Below, piece by piece: positions 1 through 11,302 of a DNA stretch of 64,000 nucleotides (position 1 is the stretch's first letter; the number at the start of each line of letters is the position of its first letter). The stretch is from Castanea sativa. Its lineage: Eukaryota > Streptophyta > Magnoliopsida > Fagales > Fagaceae. Location: NCBI RefSeq assembly GCF_040712315.1, contig NC_134019.1:32942373-33006372 (forward strand), given 5' to 3'. The position numbers and the translations under genes were made by a program. The notes below the pieces were generated by a model. The model had not been told where the DNA came from. It saw nothing but the letters and a program-made list of their open reading frames with translations, and did no database searches.

Positions 1-2445
1 TCTTGTTGGTCTTGATACATGCATAGACTTGTGCTTATATCTTTTCCCATGTTTTGCGTAAAGAGCTCATCAAATGTCAAATCTTGAAAGGAGATAGTGA
101 GCTGCAAAAGCCGTTGCACATACTAGTATTTGATTAGGAAAAAGGGAAAACAACTTGTATTGAAATGTATGGTGCCTCAAAAAGCTAAAGGCTTACTCAC
201 AAAGTTGAAATATAAAAAATTTCAGGCATCGATCTCAAAATGAGATGTATGTTGTTCAAAAATGATCAAATGTTATAATTTGTAAAGAAACCAAATGAAA
301 AACTTTAAAGAAATGTAATCATTTTCTTGTGGGAGATCATATATGTTCATATCTATAATTGAGATAGTCTACTTGACTTAGTACTAGTTGTATATAACTT
401 GATTGAATTGATCATTGAAACTTCACTCTAAACTAAGGACTATTCCACCTTTGATACTCACACATAACACACAAGACTTTGTTCAATGAATGACTATTTT
501 ATTTATGTGTTTGTTCATGTTCAAATGTGATGTGTGTGTGCTCAACCTTATGTTGATCAAACCTAAAAAAATTTTGTTCTTTATGTTTGCTTTTGGAAGT
601 GATTTGTATCACTCATGTTTTTGAAAGTTTTTCAAGTTATTTTTGTGTGAAAAATATGTTTTCTAGGTGTTTTTGTGACCTTTTTTCTCATGTGTAAGGT
701 CAATTGGGAGTTATATGGTCCAATTCTCAAGTTTTTCAACCTTGGACAGAGAGTTTCGCGAGTAACTTGTGAATAAGGCTTACATGCGAAAAATTTCGCG
801 AGTAAGGCTTACTCGCGAAACTTCCTGCAAAAATTCCCAGATCAACTTTTTAAAGGGCATTTCGTGGGACATTTGTTTTAAACTTCTCTCATCTTCTCCC
901 AAACTCCAGTTTTGATGTTTCTACATCAAAGCCCAACTAAATTCAATTGTCTTACATTCCATAAACATCTCTAAGGTAATCTTTAACTCTTTTCATTGAT
1001 TTTGATCCTTAGATTATGTTTTTAAGGGGGGGGTTTATGTTCATAGTTGAGATTTTCTCAAATGGGAGTTAGAAAACTTAATTTTTGTCAATCTTTTTGA
1101 TTGCGCTTTGTTTTAGATGATATTTTGCTTTAGATGTTGGCCCCTTGTGGCATAAATAACATGTATTTCGGCAAGATTTTCATATGTTCTTGCATTGTTT
1201 AACTTGCTTGTGTAGTGTGTGCACTTTAAGTATTTGATAAAATGCCCAAATGGCATTTTCTCGTTGTTTTGGACTCCGATGAGTGCCAAACTTTAGGGAT
1301 CACCATAATTATTCATGTCTATCATGTTTTGATCATTGGTGGTGTGTTTTATACACGTTGACCCATGAGTTCTTATTCATGCATTGGTCATGCATCTCAC
1401 ATGCACACTAGATGCACCTTTGCTGCACACACTCTAACATTTGACATATTTTGCATTCACTCATGCTAGTTAAGTCTTTTTAGATCTTTTAGCACATATA
1501 ACATGTTCTTGTGTCTATGTCATGCCTTGGTCTATACTTTGTTCCATCATCCTTAGCATGTTATGTTTACTTTATGTTTTGTAGTATTGTCTTCTTAAGA
1601 TGTTGTTTTCTTTTATTTGAGTTTCATTTTCTCATTCATTTTGCACCCCTCATGCATCATCTTTTACCCTTGTTCATATTTTCTTTTCTTTTTTCCCTCA
1701 TTCCTCTTGATTCATTTGTCTATTCGTGAAAAAAAAAGGAGTGTATACTGGTGTGTTTCATCATTTCTATATGACTCATGTGCACATTCTTAGGGGGAGA
1801 AATTCTACCTCATGCACATTCGTAGGGGGAGAAAGCCATAGGGGAGATGCATATACTAAGGGTGAGAAGACAACCTTTTTGAGAAAACCTTGTTTTGTTT
1901 GTTTTACTTTATGCTTGTTTTCTCATTGTTTTATGTTGCTTTGAATTACATTTAGTATCTATGCTTTGTTGCTTTCATTGCATCGTGTTTATGTGTTGGA
2001 ACAAACTTGTGCCCTTATTGGATCTTGTATCCTTAATGTAAATACTTTGGTGTTTTGCATTGGTTGTGTGTTGGGCATGCATACATCATTATGTCTTTGT
2101 GCTTTAATGATTGCATGTTTGGATAATCATTTGCTTTGCTATATGATCATTGTAGTCATTTCCATATGACTGTCATGTGTATGATCAAGTTGCTCATTTG
2201 TTTTACATCATGTTTACTTGATCGCATTTTACTTGTTACATTATACTTGTCATTTTATCACTTGATTTACCTTGAGGGTGTAATGCGTTTTGTGCAAGTG
2301 TTTCAGGTTACAAGTATATATATTCCAAGTGCTTCACAGCTTCTAGATTTAGGTGTGAGTGAGTTTTGCCATTGTTCCCAAACTCACGTTTAAGTTTAGA
2401 GTCTGTTATAGGGTGTTTTATCACGGAATAGCCAAAGAGGGAGAT
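1..2445 (+). mobile_element. 3' internal (post-pol) region of a Sirevirus-like Ty1/copia element
   Basis: This stretch has no credible reading frame but ends in a polypurine tract (AAAGAGGGAGA at 2434-2444) directly before an LTR that starts with TG at 2446. Further upstream there are extra polypurine motifs, AGGGGGAGA at 1792-1800 and 1824-1832 and AGGGGAGA at 1840-1847. Multiple polypurine tracts ahead of the 3' LTR are a known Sirevirus trait. Positions 720-870 hold TTTCGCGAG-type palindromes that resemble ones inside the neighbouring LTR. The coding part and 5' LTR lie outside the window. Sirevirus assignment is inferred from the tracts and from similarity of its LTR to the copia element at 56906-62810. 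Confidence 0.6.
794..820. repeat. perfect 13-bp-arm palindrome
   Basis: TTTCGCGAGTAAG at 794-806 and its exact reverse complement at 808-820 are separated by one base. It sits in the post-pol region of the copia element and echoes a palindrome in that element's LTR at 2710-2736. Confidence 0.85.
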
Positions 2446-3525
2446 TGTAAAGTTGTGATTTACAACTATGTTTTATGTTGGCTTTATTCCATGACAAAAA
2501 GTGTTGTATTTGCATAATTTTGTTTCCTTGTATTTTTGTGGGATTTTATCGTATTGGGTTTAGTATTAAGTTAGTGAAGAATCGAGCATAAAATGAAGAA
2601 TCAGTGGATTTCGCGATTGTCTCGCTAAAAGCTAACCCACGAAAGAGCCACGTGAGAAGCACATGTTGGAAGTTGAAAAGTTGTGCTAGCCTAGAGGATT
2701 TCGCGAGTGTCTCACGGGTAAGGCCTTCCCGTGAGATACCTGCAAAACTCTCTGCCTGAAGGACTTTTAAGAGTGACTTTCTTACCTTTCACCCATACTA
2801 TATATACCCTCATTACCCACAAAAGTAAGTAGGGCCATTTAGAGAGAAAAACCCTAGATAGGTTTTCTACAACACACACACACCCATCTTTTAGAGAAAG
2901 AGCTACTAATCCTTAGTGAGAAATCATCATAGCCTCTTCTTTTTTCCTCTCCCATTGCCATACCTTGAGAAGAGATTTGTACCTAAACACAACCCACACA
3001 TTTTCAGAGTGTAGAGAGTGTTTTGGAGCTTGAGAAGCTTTGGGGATTTGCCAAAAGAAGCCGGTGAGGCTTGGCGGATGCAATCGGGAGTATTGTGGGA
3101 TCCAGAAGGTTAGAGAAGACATGGCTCCGTGAAGTCCGTTGGTAGTAGGAGCTTGAAGGGCTCAAGTACATTGGGTAGACTAGGCTTGGAGGATCTTTTG
3201 TTATTTGTGTACTCCAACTTTATTCTCTGGTGGATCGATTTACCGCTTGGAGGGCGGTGGAGAGGTTTTTTGCCGAGTTCTTCAGTTTCCTCTTCGATAA
3301 CACATCAGCGTGTTATTTTGTGTTTGCATCTTTCTTCCTTTACTCTTGTACTTTACGTTTATTGTTTGTTGTTCATGTTTATGCACTAGAGTAATATCGG
3401 TTGTTTGCGCTTCATTTACTATTGTTTCCGCATTTAGATAAGTTAGAGTAAAAGTAATCTAGCCGTAATTTTTAAATTTGGGGTCAAAACAGCCCTTGTG
3501 TTTTTAACACAAATCCAAGCTTTCA
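2446..3525 (+). repeat. 3' LTR of the Sirevirus-like copia element
   Basis: The LTR begins TGTAAAGTTG after the polypurine tract and ends GCTTTCA at 3525, 1080 bp. A TATA run lies at 2799-2806 and a near-perfect palindrome (TCTCACGGG / CCCGTGAGA) at 2710-2736. Its second half matches the LTRs at 56906-57981 and 61396-62810 over the block with 'CCGCTTGGAGGGCGG' and 'TCCTCTTCGATAACACATC', so it is the same LTR family but a diverged member. The target duplication cannot be checked because the 5' end is outside the window. Confidence 0.75.
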
Positions 3526-4734
3526 ATGTGTAAGTAATTGCTCTTTAACTACTTCCATTTAGATGGCCAATTAAATTAGAACATTATGATCAAGATGAGT
3601 AAGGAAAAGTATAAAAATATGGGGGTTTAATGAAATCTTAAGATGATTGCCTCAATTTCCTTTATTTTAAATTATTTTTCAGAAGTGCCTCAATTTCATT
3701 TATTAACCTCCAAATTGAGATAATGAAACGGTTTGTTATTGCTGGCAAGAAATATTTGTGGAAAAACAAACCTGTCAGGCGACTTTAGCTCAAGGGCAAC
3801 ACTAAAAAGGAGAGTTCCTCCATTCTAAAAGTATAGATAAAAAGTGGTTTAGTATTTTTTTATTTTTATTTTTTGTTGATGAATGACGTTTAGTTATGAC
3901 ATTATTATTTTTTGGTGTAAATTTACGGGATGGAAGACCTTGAATGCACTCTCCATTATACAAGAAAAGAGGCTGCTAATCAGTCAGTGTCAAGAGATAA
4001 GTGTATAAAATAAAGGAAAAGTTTATAGGTTAGGAAGAAAGCAAAGAAGCGGTAAGTAAATTGGATTCACAACAAAGATTTTTTTTTTTTTTTTTTTTTG
4101 ACTGATACGCATGCACCAAATGGGTATTGAACCAAAACCTTACGCTATCCCAAAAACTTATAAGAGCATGAGGTGCAAGTTTAAGAGGAAAAATTATTAT
4201 TTAAAAAGCTGACATGTATAATAAAAGCATTATTATTTTATTTGAAGAGAGTGAAAGATTCCTCATATGTCTAATCAGATGGAATTTACAATTTTTAATA
4301 TATCGATAAAAGTACCATTCAGTAATATTATTTGTTCACTGAAATATTGTTTAAAAAGGTCTCCAAATCCAATATTCAAATGCCTTAAAATGATAAATAT
4401 AATTCAAACACTCTTTAAAAGGAATTTTCTACCAAACTGTTCTTTGGACTTCTTTCCTAACGTCCGCTCACTCCACCCCGATTGGTAAATCGGTAATACA
4501 AGAAAAAAAAGAAAAAAAAAAAGAAGACATTTTCGTAAAGAAATATGCACGGAATGGTATTTTTAAGGAGGCACCTTCCAGAAGTTTCATTTCCACTTAA
4601 TCACTACTTTTTCCCCTCCGCACGCGACTCCTTGTCTTTATTTCTACTTCTTACTTTTCCTTTCCCAATTCTTCAACGCATCTTCATCTTCATCTTCTTT
4701 TATTTGCTCAGAGAACACAGCTCGCAGAGTCGCA
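3526..4734. other. intergenic spacer upstream of the NLR gene
   Basis: AT-rich sequence with no coding signal. It contains a SINE-like insert (4080-4175) and poly-purine/poly-T tracts. Positions 4545-4734 are C/T-rich and probably form the promoter-proximal leader of the NLR gene; I cannot place a convincing TATA box. Confidence 0.5.
4080..4175 (-). mobile_element. SINE-like fragment, A-tail on minus strand
   Basis: A T-run of about 21 bases at 4080-4100 would be the A-tail of a minus-strand element. Adjacent minus-strand sequence contains GGTTCAATACCC, close to the RNA polymerase III box B consensus GGTTCRANNCC. A box A is not clear, so this may be a truncated tRNA-derived SINE or an unrelated A-rich repeat. 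Confidence 0.35.
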
Positions 4735-4913
4735 GGTATCATCTCAAATTCTATCTTCTGATCATTTTCCATTTCATCTTCTCTTAGTTTAGCCGCTAGA
4801 CTAGACTTTTATGATATGATTGATTATTATGATTTTTGCTGTTAATATTTTAAAGCTCTGCTTTCTTGTTGTAAATTTACAATCTTTCTTGTTGTGTTTA
4901 TTTTTTTAGGGGT
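4735..4913 (+). other. candidate intron in the 5' leader of the NLR gene
   Basis: GTCGCAG|GTATC at 4734/4735 is a good donor, and a T-rich stretch ending TTTTTTTAG precedes GGGTTAATT near 4913. TIR-NLR genes often carry a leader intron, so this split is plausible, but it rests only on splice-site appearance. Confidence 0.35.
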
Positions 4914-5271
4914 TAATTTGTTGATTGGGGTGAATGAGTTGAAGAGTGAAGACTAGTCAATTACGCGTTGTCTATATTCTCATTTCATCACATCTTTGTT
5001 CTTCCCATTCTTCTGCTGGTAGATTCTAATGGCTTTCCCGATCCATCAAGGAGTCTCCGTTTCTTCTTCCACTCCCCAGTGGGACTATGATGTCTTCTTG
5101 AGCTTTAGAGGTGAAGATACCCGCAATGGTTTTACTGGCCATTTATTTCAAGCTTTGTGTGACAACGGTATCAATACCTTCATTGATAATGACCTCCAAA
5201 GAGAAGAAGAAATTTCAGTGGAACTTGTTAAAGCTATTAAATCATCAATGATTTCAATTATCATATTCTTT

Positions 5272-5274
5272 TAA
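5272..5274 (+). other. premature TAA in the TIR exon
   Basis: The TIR frame reads ...MISIIIFF then TAA, and immediately continues NYAFSSWCLEELVEIL in the same frame. In TNLs this site is normally a serine-glutamate-asparagine run, so one or two base changes explain the stop. Left unsuppressed it would yield an 81-residue partial TIR. Confidence 0.9.
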
Positions 5275-6523
5275 AACTACGCATTTTCGTCTTGGTGCTT
5301 GGAAGAACTTGTCGAGATTCTTAACTGCAAGCAAAATGGACAATTGGTTCTTCCAGTTTTTTACAAAGTGGATCCATCTGAAATACGCAAGCAAGAAGGT
5401 AAATTCAAATTAGCACTGGCTAAACATGAAAACAAATTCAAGGATAATACAGAGAAGGTGCAGAGGTGGAGGGCAGCTCTAAATGAAGCAGCTAGTTTGT
5501 CTGGATGGCATTATGAGGATGGGTATGTATCTAATAGCTAATGTTATGTTCTTTTATGACTTTTTGACTTCTAATGATTTTGTTACGACTACAAAATGCC
5601 AAATATGAAAAAATAAAAAATCTATTATGATCACCTCTTGAATTACTAAGTTAGTTAAGCTAGTGGAAATGGAAGAATTTAACATATGATGAGCTTTAAT
5701 CCCATAACCTCACCTTTCACCGACACTTGTGAGAAGAGGAAGTGTTGTTTGAATCAAAAGGTTCATCGACATAATCCTTTCAAAAACATTTCTCTAATTT
5801 TCTTAATCATTTCGTTCAAAGTATTATAAATGGGTTTTCAATAGGCTTGTTACCTCACCTAAGGTGAAGCTTTCATGCAACTACTTGCCAAAAGCCTAAA
5901 ACAATTTCTTACTAGGAAAAAAAAAAGAAAGAGAATAAATCAAAATCAAAGTTGTGAATAAAATATAGAATGTCATTTCGGTTTGGCAAAGAGACAAAAT
6001 ATACCTTTTAAAGATTTGATAATGTTATAGTTTCTCCCACCATTTTTTTTTTAAATCCAAAATTTCTTGATAATTTTGGTCGAGTATGGGAAGCCAAAAT
6101 CTTATTCCCAAAAAATTTAAAAATAAATAAATTATATTATACTTCTCAAATACTTGAATTATGCCCCTTAATTCAACTAATAATATGTCTAGTGTAGGTT
6201 GTAATGCACAAAGCTAGACATCTTGATTATTTTATTTTCATATTCATATTTTCAACTAGTTCTACTCGTTTAATGTCTTGTATGCTTTTTGATTGGCAGT
6301 GGCCCTGAATACAAATTCATACAACAAATTATTGAAAATATATCGATTACCAAATTAAATGGCAGACAGTTATTTGTTGCTAAATATCCCGTTGGAGTAA
6401 ATTCTCGTGCCAAGGCCATAGAATCGCTTTTAGATATTAAGGTAAATGATGTTCGAATGGTGGGGATTCATGGTCTTGGGGGAATAGGTAAGACAACTAT
6501 TGCAAAAGCTGTTTATAATAGAA

Positions 6524-6528
6524 TTTTT
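6524..6528 (+). other. one-base deletion in a T-run, NB-ARC frameshift
   Basis: Reading from the P-loop, the frame (position mod 3 = 1) hits TAG about 30 bases later. The downstream NB-ARC is open in frame mod 3 = 0. Homology resumes without loss of residues if one T is missing from this run, so it is a single-nucleotide indel, real or a sequencing error. Confidence 0.85.
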
Positions 6529-8703
6529 ATCATTTTGATGGAAGTTGCTTTCTAGAGAATGTTAGAGAAAATTCTGGAACAAATGATGGAATAATGCAAC
6601 TACAAGAGAATCTCCTTTTTAATATCTTAAGGGGCAAACATTTGAAGGTGGAGAGTGTAGCCCATGGAACCAATATGATAAGGGAAAGGCTTCAAAGTAA
6701 AAGGGTTCTTTTAATTCTTGATGACGTGGATAAATCAAAACAAATTGAAAATTTGTTTGGAAATTTTGATTGGTTTGTTTTAGGAAGTAGAGTCCTTATA
6801 ACAACAAGAGACGCACACTTGCTAGCTCCTCTTGAAAAAGTTTATGCAACTTACGAGGTGAAGGAATTGGTCAAACATGAAGCTCTTGAACTCTTTAATC
6901 AACATGCCTTCAAAGGAAATAAACTTGAGGAAGATTATTTTGAACTTGCAGACCAAGTCATACAATATGTCGGAGGCCTACCATTAGCCTTAACAATAAT
7001 AGGTTCTGATTTGTGTGGAAGATCAAAATCTGAATGGAAAGGTGCAATACATCAATATGGAAAAATTCCTAAAGGAGATATTCATGAAATACTTAAAGTA
7101 AGTTATGATGGATTGGAAGAAACTGAAAAAGATATTTTCCTCGATATTGCATGTTTCTTCAAGGGAAGGAACAATAATTATGTTGTAAATATATTAGATG
7201 CTTGCAATTTATATCCAACAATTGGTATTCCAAACCTTGTTAATAAATGTCTCGTAACTATTGGTCATGATGGCATATTGGGGATGCATGACTTGGTACA
7301 ACAAATGGGTAGGGAAATTGTTCGGCAAGAATCACCAAAAATCCTCAAAAAACGTAGTAGGTTATGGCATTATGAGGATGCTCTTGAAGTACTAACCGAA
7401 AGTAAGGTATAACTTCTTTTTATTTAGATTTTAACCCTTTTTTTTCTCATCAGGTAGAAGTGATAAGTTTTCTTGCTTTGATATTTTTCTTTTTAACATT
7501 ATAGAAAACATAAGTTTAACAAGATTATTTTTGCTTAAAATTTCAATATTATTATAGTTTTGTCAAATTCTATTGTGTTATATGTTTCACTTAATTCTTT
7601 ATCCAATCAGGGGTCAGACAAAATTGAAGGTCTATTGTTGCATTCCCCTAATCCAATAACAGTGCAACTACATGCTAAAGCTTTCAAAAAGATGAAAAAT
7701 CTGAAATTTCTTATAGTTCGTAATGTACTCATTTCTGAAGAACTTAAACATCTCCCTAATGGGTTAAAGTTACTTGAATGGCACCAATATCCTTTTTCCT
7801 TGCCATCCAATTATTGTCATCAACAACTTGTTGTACTTGAGATGCCTCGTAGTTGCATTAGATTGGAGAAGCTAATCAAGCAGGTATGAGTATTAGTATT
7901 GATGAATTTAGATTTCTTTCAATGTTATTTCTAAAATTTTGTAAGAACAATTTTTGGTTTTGTTTTCCTTGTAGGGGTTCTATTACAAAAATTTGATAAG
8001 TATCAATTTGAGTGAGTGTGTCTCCATTAGGAAATTACCTGACTTGTGCGCCCCAAACTTAGAGACATTGGACATTGCTGGTTGTGAAAATCTAATTGAA
8101 GTTCATGATGCCATTGGATCTCTTGATAAGCTTAGAAGTTGGGATCTCATGGATTGCAAAAAACTTCAAACTCTTCCTAGCAGCCTTAAGTTGAAATCTC
8201 TTCAATATTTTTGTCTATTTCGTTGTGAAAGCCTTGAAAAGTTTCCCAATATTCACCCAGAAATGAAATGTGACAGTTTATATTTTAGTAATAGTAATAT
8301 TAGAGAATGGCCTTTATCACTGGGGTATCTCATTAGAGTGCTTACTGAGTTAAACCTAGATAATTGTCAAAACCTTGGTGATTTCCTTGTTAGATTTTCG
8401 GGATATGAGTTTACGAACTTGAGAGCATTGCAAGTCTGGAAATGTGATGGAGATATAATTGAATCACATATTTTGATGAAGCCTGATTCCTTCCCCATGT
8501 TGATAGATTTAAATCTAGACGGTTCTAGTATTGTTACAATCCCAAGAAGCATTAGTAGATTTGCTACATTACGACAACTTTCCATGTGCTATTGCAATAA
8601 GCTTCGAGAAATTCCAAGGCTTCCACAGTCTATAAGACTTGTGGATGCAACGGACTGCATGTCGTTGGATCTACCATCATCATGCAGATTATTGAATCAG
8701 GTG

Positions 8704-8704
<1 letters not shown>

Positions 8705-8755
<51 letters not shown>
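8705..8755. repeat. (CT)n-(TA)n compound microsatellite in the NLR 3' part
   Basis: About 17 CT units followed by about 8 TA units lie just after the CAG|GTGAG at 8700/8701. The repeat is in frame with both the LRR exon and the C-JID region. It may be the remnant of an intron or an in-frame expansion. Confidence 0.9.
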
Positions 8756-9369
8756 TCATGGATCCCTCATTTTTTGATGACTCTGAATCATATGACGGTA
8801 GTTGTCATCTTGTACTACCAAGAATTGAGATTCCGAAGGGGTTCAAATTGAACCATCAGAGTGTTGGAAATTCTGTATCATTCGAGGTTGGTCGTGAATT
8901 TCAAAAATTAGTTCTTTGTTTTGCTTTTCGATCAGTAAAGGCGGAAGCTACGGAAGCAACTTGTTTTGTTGTTTCCACCAATGGTTTTTCTAAAAAAGAA
9001 ACAACATATTTCAGCCCGATAAAAGGAGGTTCAGAGCATCTGTACTTACGTACTGTATATCTTTGGGAATGGAATGATTCAAATCCATCTGAACAGAATC
9101 ATGTTACGATTACAGTTGAAATCAAGTATGGTGAAATAATCTCTTCTTCATATGACCCCATAATTACATGGTTGGGAGTCCATGTAGACTGTGTCTGTTG
9201 TCCTCAGAATATTGCTCACTTTACGCATGGTTTTGGGTCTTCCTTGGTCCCTGATGACAGCGATCGCCATTCTTTTCCATCCAATGTGGGATTTGATGAT
9301 GGGTTTGATCTGGGTTCCTCTTCTGACTTCAATCAGTTTCCAACATCAAAGAAGACAAGAACATCTTGA

Positions 9370-10243
9370 TCAAATTTCAAAGAATTATGCTTGCACCTGA
9401 AAGCAGCCTTGATGCCAAGGTATGCCTGCTTAGTTGCATTATTGGATTCACATCTTTGGCTGCCTTTATCATTCATAGGATTGTTGTTCAAGTATTTATA
9501 GGGAAATCAGGTTGTTAGGCTTTGTGTTTATTAGTTATAAAATAAGTATTTAGTTTTATTTATTAATTTATTTTAATGCAGTTGCTGTTGCTATTGAAGT
9601 AATTAGTAGGTCCAAGATCCATTTCCACCTTGCAATTTGATTATCGTTTATTATAATATTTGTCTTTTATTCATTTAATTTTTCAAGCACACAAGCTGTT
9701 CAATGAAATGCTTTTTCAGGATATTGATCCTATTTGCTTAGATGTTTCTGACCTATGAAATTCATAGAGCCAATTGTTAATGTTTTATTGTTATTTTCTA
9801 TAAAAAAAATTCTTTGATTACATTTGCTTTTCTTGTGGGTTTGAAATTTTGATTTTGTTAATTTTCATACATGTTTCTATACTTGTATTGATTCACTGAA
9901 TAATATTACTTAGATTTTTATTATTTTATTAAGAGATAAGTTACAACTAAACAAGAATGCATCAAACATATTACCAAGAGAAATAAAAATCAACTTTGCA
10001 CTAAACTATGGACTCAAAATCCTTGAGTATCCTTCCTTTCTCAAAGAGGCTATGGCAGCAAGTTAAGTCAATGTCTAATATAATCCTAGGCATATAGTTG
10101 GTACCAATTAGTTCTTTGGGGGTAAAAATAAGTTGGTACCAATTATATATTCTGCAGCAATGTCAAGTCTGAGGAGGCATTAAGCGAGCAAGTCCTTGGT
10201 TGAGTTTGCCATAATTGAGGGTTTTATTTTGATTCTCTGTAAG
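9370..10243. other. 3' flank of the NLR pseudogene
   Basis: AT-rich non-coding DNA between the NLR stop and the Tat element. The first part probably includes 3' UTR and possibly a terminal intron (CAAGGTATGCC near 9417). I see no other gene or repeat signature. Confidence 0.5.
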
Positions 10244-10248
10244 TTTAG
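10244..10248. repeat. 5' target-site duplication TTTAG of the Tat element
   Basis: TTTAG immediately precedes the TG of the left LTR and recurs at 24042-24046 directly after the CA of the right LTR. A 5-bp duplication is standard for LTR retrotransposon integration. Confidence 0.9.
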
Positions 10249-10421
10249 TGTAGAGAGGGAAAATTCCCGACCTATCACAAGCTGACACATCATGCTACCA
10301 AGTCCACAAAATACAACCAATTACAAAGCGTCACGTACTGCTGCTAGGTTTTGCCATCACTATTCAGAATCCAATAGAAATTTGCCAAGTGTCATTGAAA
10401 TAAAGGCATGAAACTGCATCA

Positions 10422-10511
10422 GCATGCGTAAGCAATGACACAAGCAGCCCTGCACGTGTAAGCGATGACACAAGCAATCCAGCACGTGTAAGCGATGACA
10501 TAAGCGGACCA
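10422..10511 (+). promoter_or_regulatory. three 30-bp tandem repeats with G-box in the LTR U3
   Basis: Units at 10422-10451, 10452-10481 and 10482-10511 share GCAYGYGTAAGCRATGACA. Units 2 and 3 contain CACGTG, a known bZIP/bHLH site core. They lie about 65 bp upstream of the TATA box and recur in the 3' LTR at about 23279-23368. A role as upstream activating repeats is inferred. Confidence 0.6.
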
Positions 10512-10575
10512 ATCAGGCTGTGACAAGCGTCACCAATCAGACTCCGCCACGTGTCTCTCACCCACCCCTAAACTC

Positions 10576-10585
10576 CTATAAATAG
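10576..10585 (+). promoter_or_regulatory. TATA box of the Tat LTR
   Basis: CTATAAATAG, conserved in the 3' LTR in the same relative place and preceded by CAAT-like and G-box elements. Confidence 0.7.
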
Positions 10586-11189
10586 AAGCCTTCCTAAGAC
10601 ATTTAGGAGGACATAGAAAAGGAAGAAGTTATCTTGAGTTCAGAAATCCAGAAGCTCTGTCGGAATCAAACTCCAAAGCCTTCAAGAATTTCAAGAACTT
10701 CAACCTCGAATACAGACAACATTCGAAGCAAAATCATCCAAACTACTCGTCCAGATCTCAAAGTTCACTAGAATCAAACTCAAAAGCCTCCAGAAACCTC
10801 AACAAACCATAAATCAACGAAGCTCTACGGAATCAAGCCTCTAAAGCACCGAAGAATTTCTACCACAAACCTTCAAACACGAAGAACACACGAAGAACAC
10901 GAAGAACAAAGAATTTCTAACAAGCTCATAGCCAGAGATTCATTGTAATTCCGTTTCAAAGATCTTCGATCTATTCCTCAGCTAAATTGAAGAATATCTT
11001 ATGTTCAAATCAAAATCACATTACCACAATTCCAATCAATAAATCTTTCAAGGAGATCGAATCAAAGGATCACTCTTTTGTAATTACAGAGAACTGTACC
11101 ACATATTTATCAATACAAATTCGTATTTGTGAAACTATTTTACTTGTTTGATTTATTTCGAACTAAGAAATTTAGTCGTCTACAAATTC

Positions 11190-11207
11190 TGGCACGCCCG
11201 GTGGGAC
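11190..11207 (+). other. primer-binding site of the Tat element
   Basis: TGGCACGCCCGGTGGGAC starts five bases after the 5' LTR, the expected place for a tRNA primer-binding site that begins TGG (complement of the tRNA CCA end). I did not assign the tRNA. Confidence 0.7.
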
Positions 11208-11302
11208 ATCTCTGCCTCTCATCTCTTTCTCCTTCAAAAGAAAAGAAATTCGATCTGCTACTAGCTTCGACGGCTTCTAACAAGAATGCTCAAAAATCGG
11301 TG

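Larger units (their letters stand above)
5029..9369 (+). pseudogene. TIR-NBS-LRR (TNL) disease-resistance gene, broken by a stop and a frameshift
   Basis: TNL proteins are intracellular immune receptors whose TIR domain acts as an NADase. Exon 1 (5029-5522) encodes the TIR domain, with YDVFLSFRGEDTR about 20 residues after the ATG. Exon 2 (6300-7406) holds NB-ARC: P-loop GLGGIGKTT, kinase-2 LLILDDVD, GSRVLITTRD, GLPLAL and MHD in GMHDLVQQMG. Exon 3 (7611-7883) is the NB-LRR linker. Exon 4 (from 7975) carries LRRs and then a C-JID-like module (IPKGFKLNHQSVGNSVSFEV) to a TGA at 9367-9369. Introns are GT-AG at 5523, 7407 and 7884. Two lesions are seen: TAA at 5272-5274 inside the TIR, after which the same frame resumes homology, and loss of one T in the T-run 6524-6528 after the P-loop. 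Exons 1 plus 2 sum to 1601 nt, one short of a multiple of three. A GT at 8701 could be a further donor, but the frame stays open through the microsatellite there. Confidence 0.88.
10249..11184 (+). repeat. 5' LTR of the Tat element
   Basis: 936 bp, TGTAGAGAGGG...CTACA. U3 contains three 30-bp tandem units (10422-10511), two with a CACGTG G-box. CTATAAATAG at 10576-10585 is the likely TATA box, so transcription should start around 10605-10615. It has the same length as the 3' LTR and about 97% identity to it. Confidence 0.93.

Noticed and set aside
1511..2393. Chain of short plus-strand frames rich in Leu, Phe and Cys
   Set aside because: T-rich post-pol DNA gives such frames by chance; no conserved envelope-like motif is visible.
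10422..10511. CRISPR-like array of 30-bp repeats
   Set aside because: Repeats are contiguous without spacers, are in an LTR and recur in the partner LTR; this is a plant nuclear sequence.
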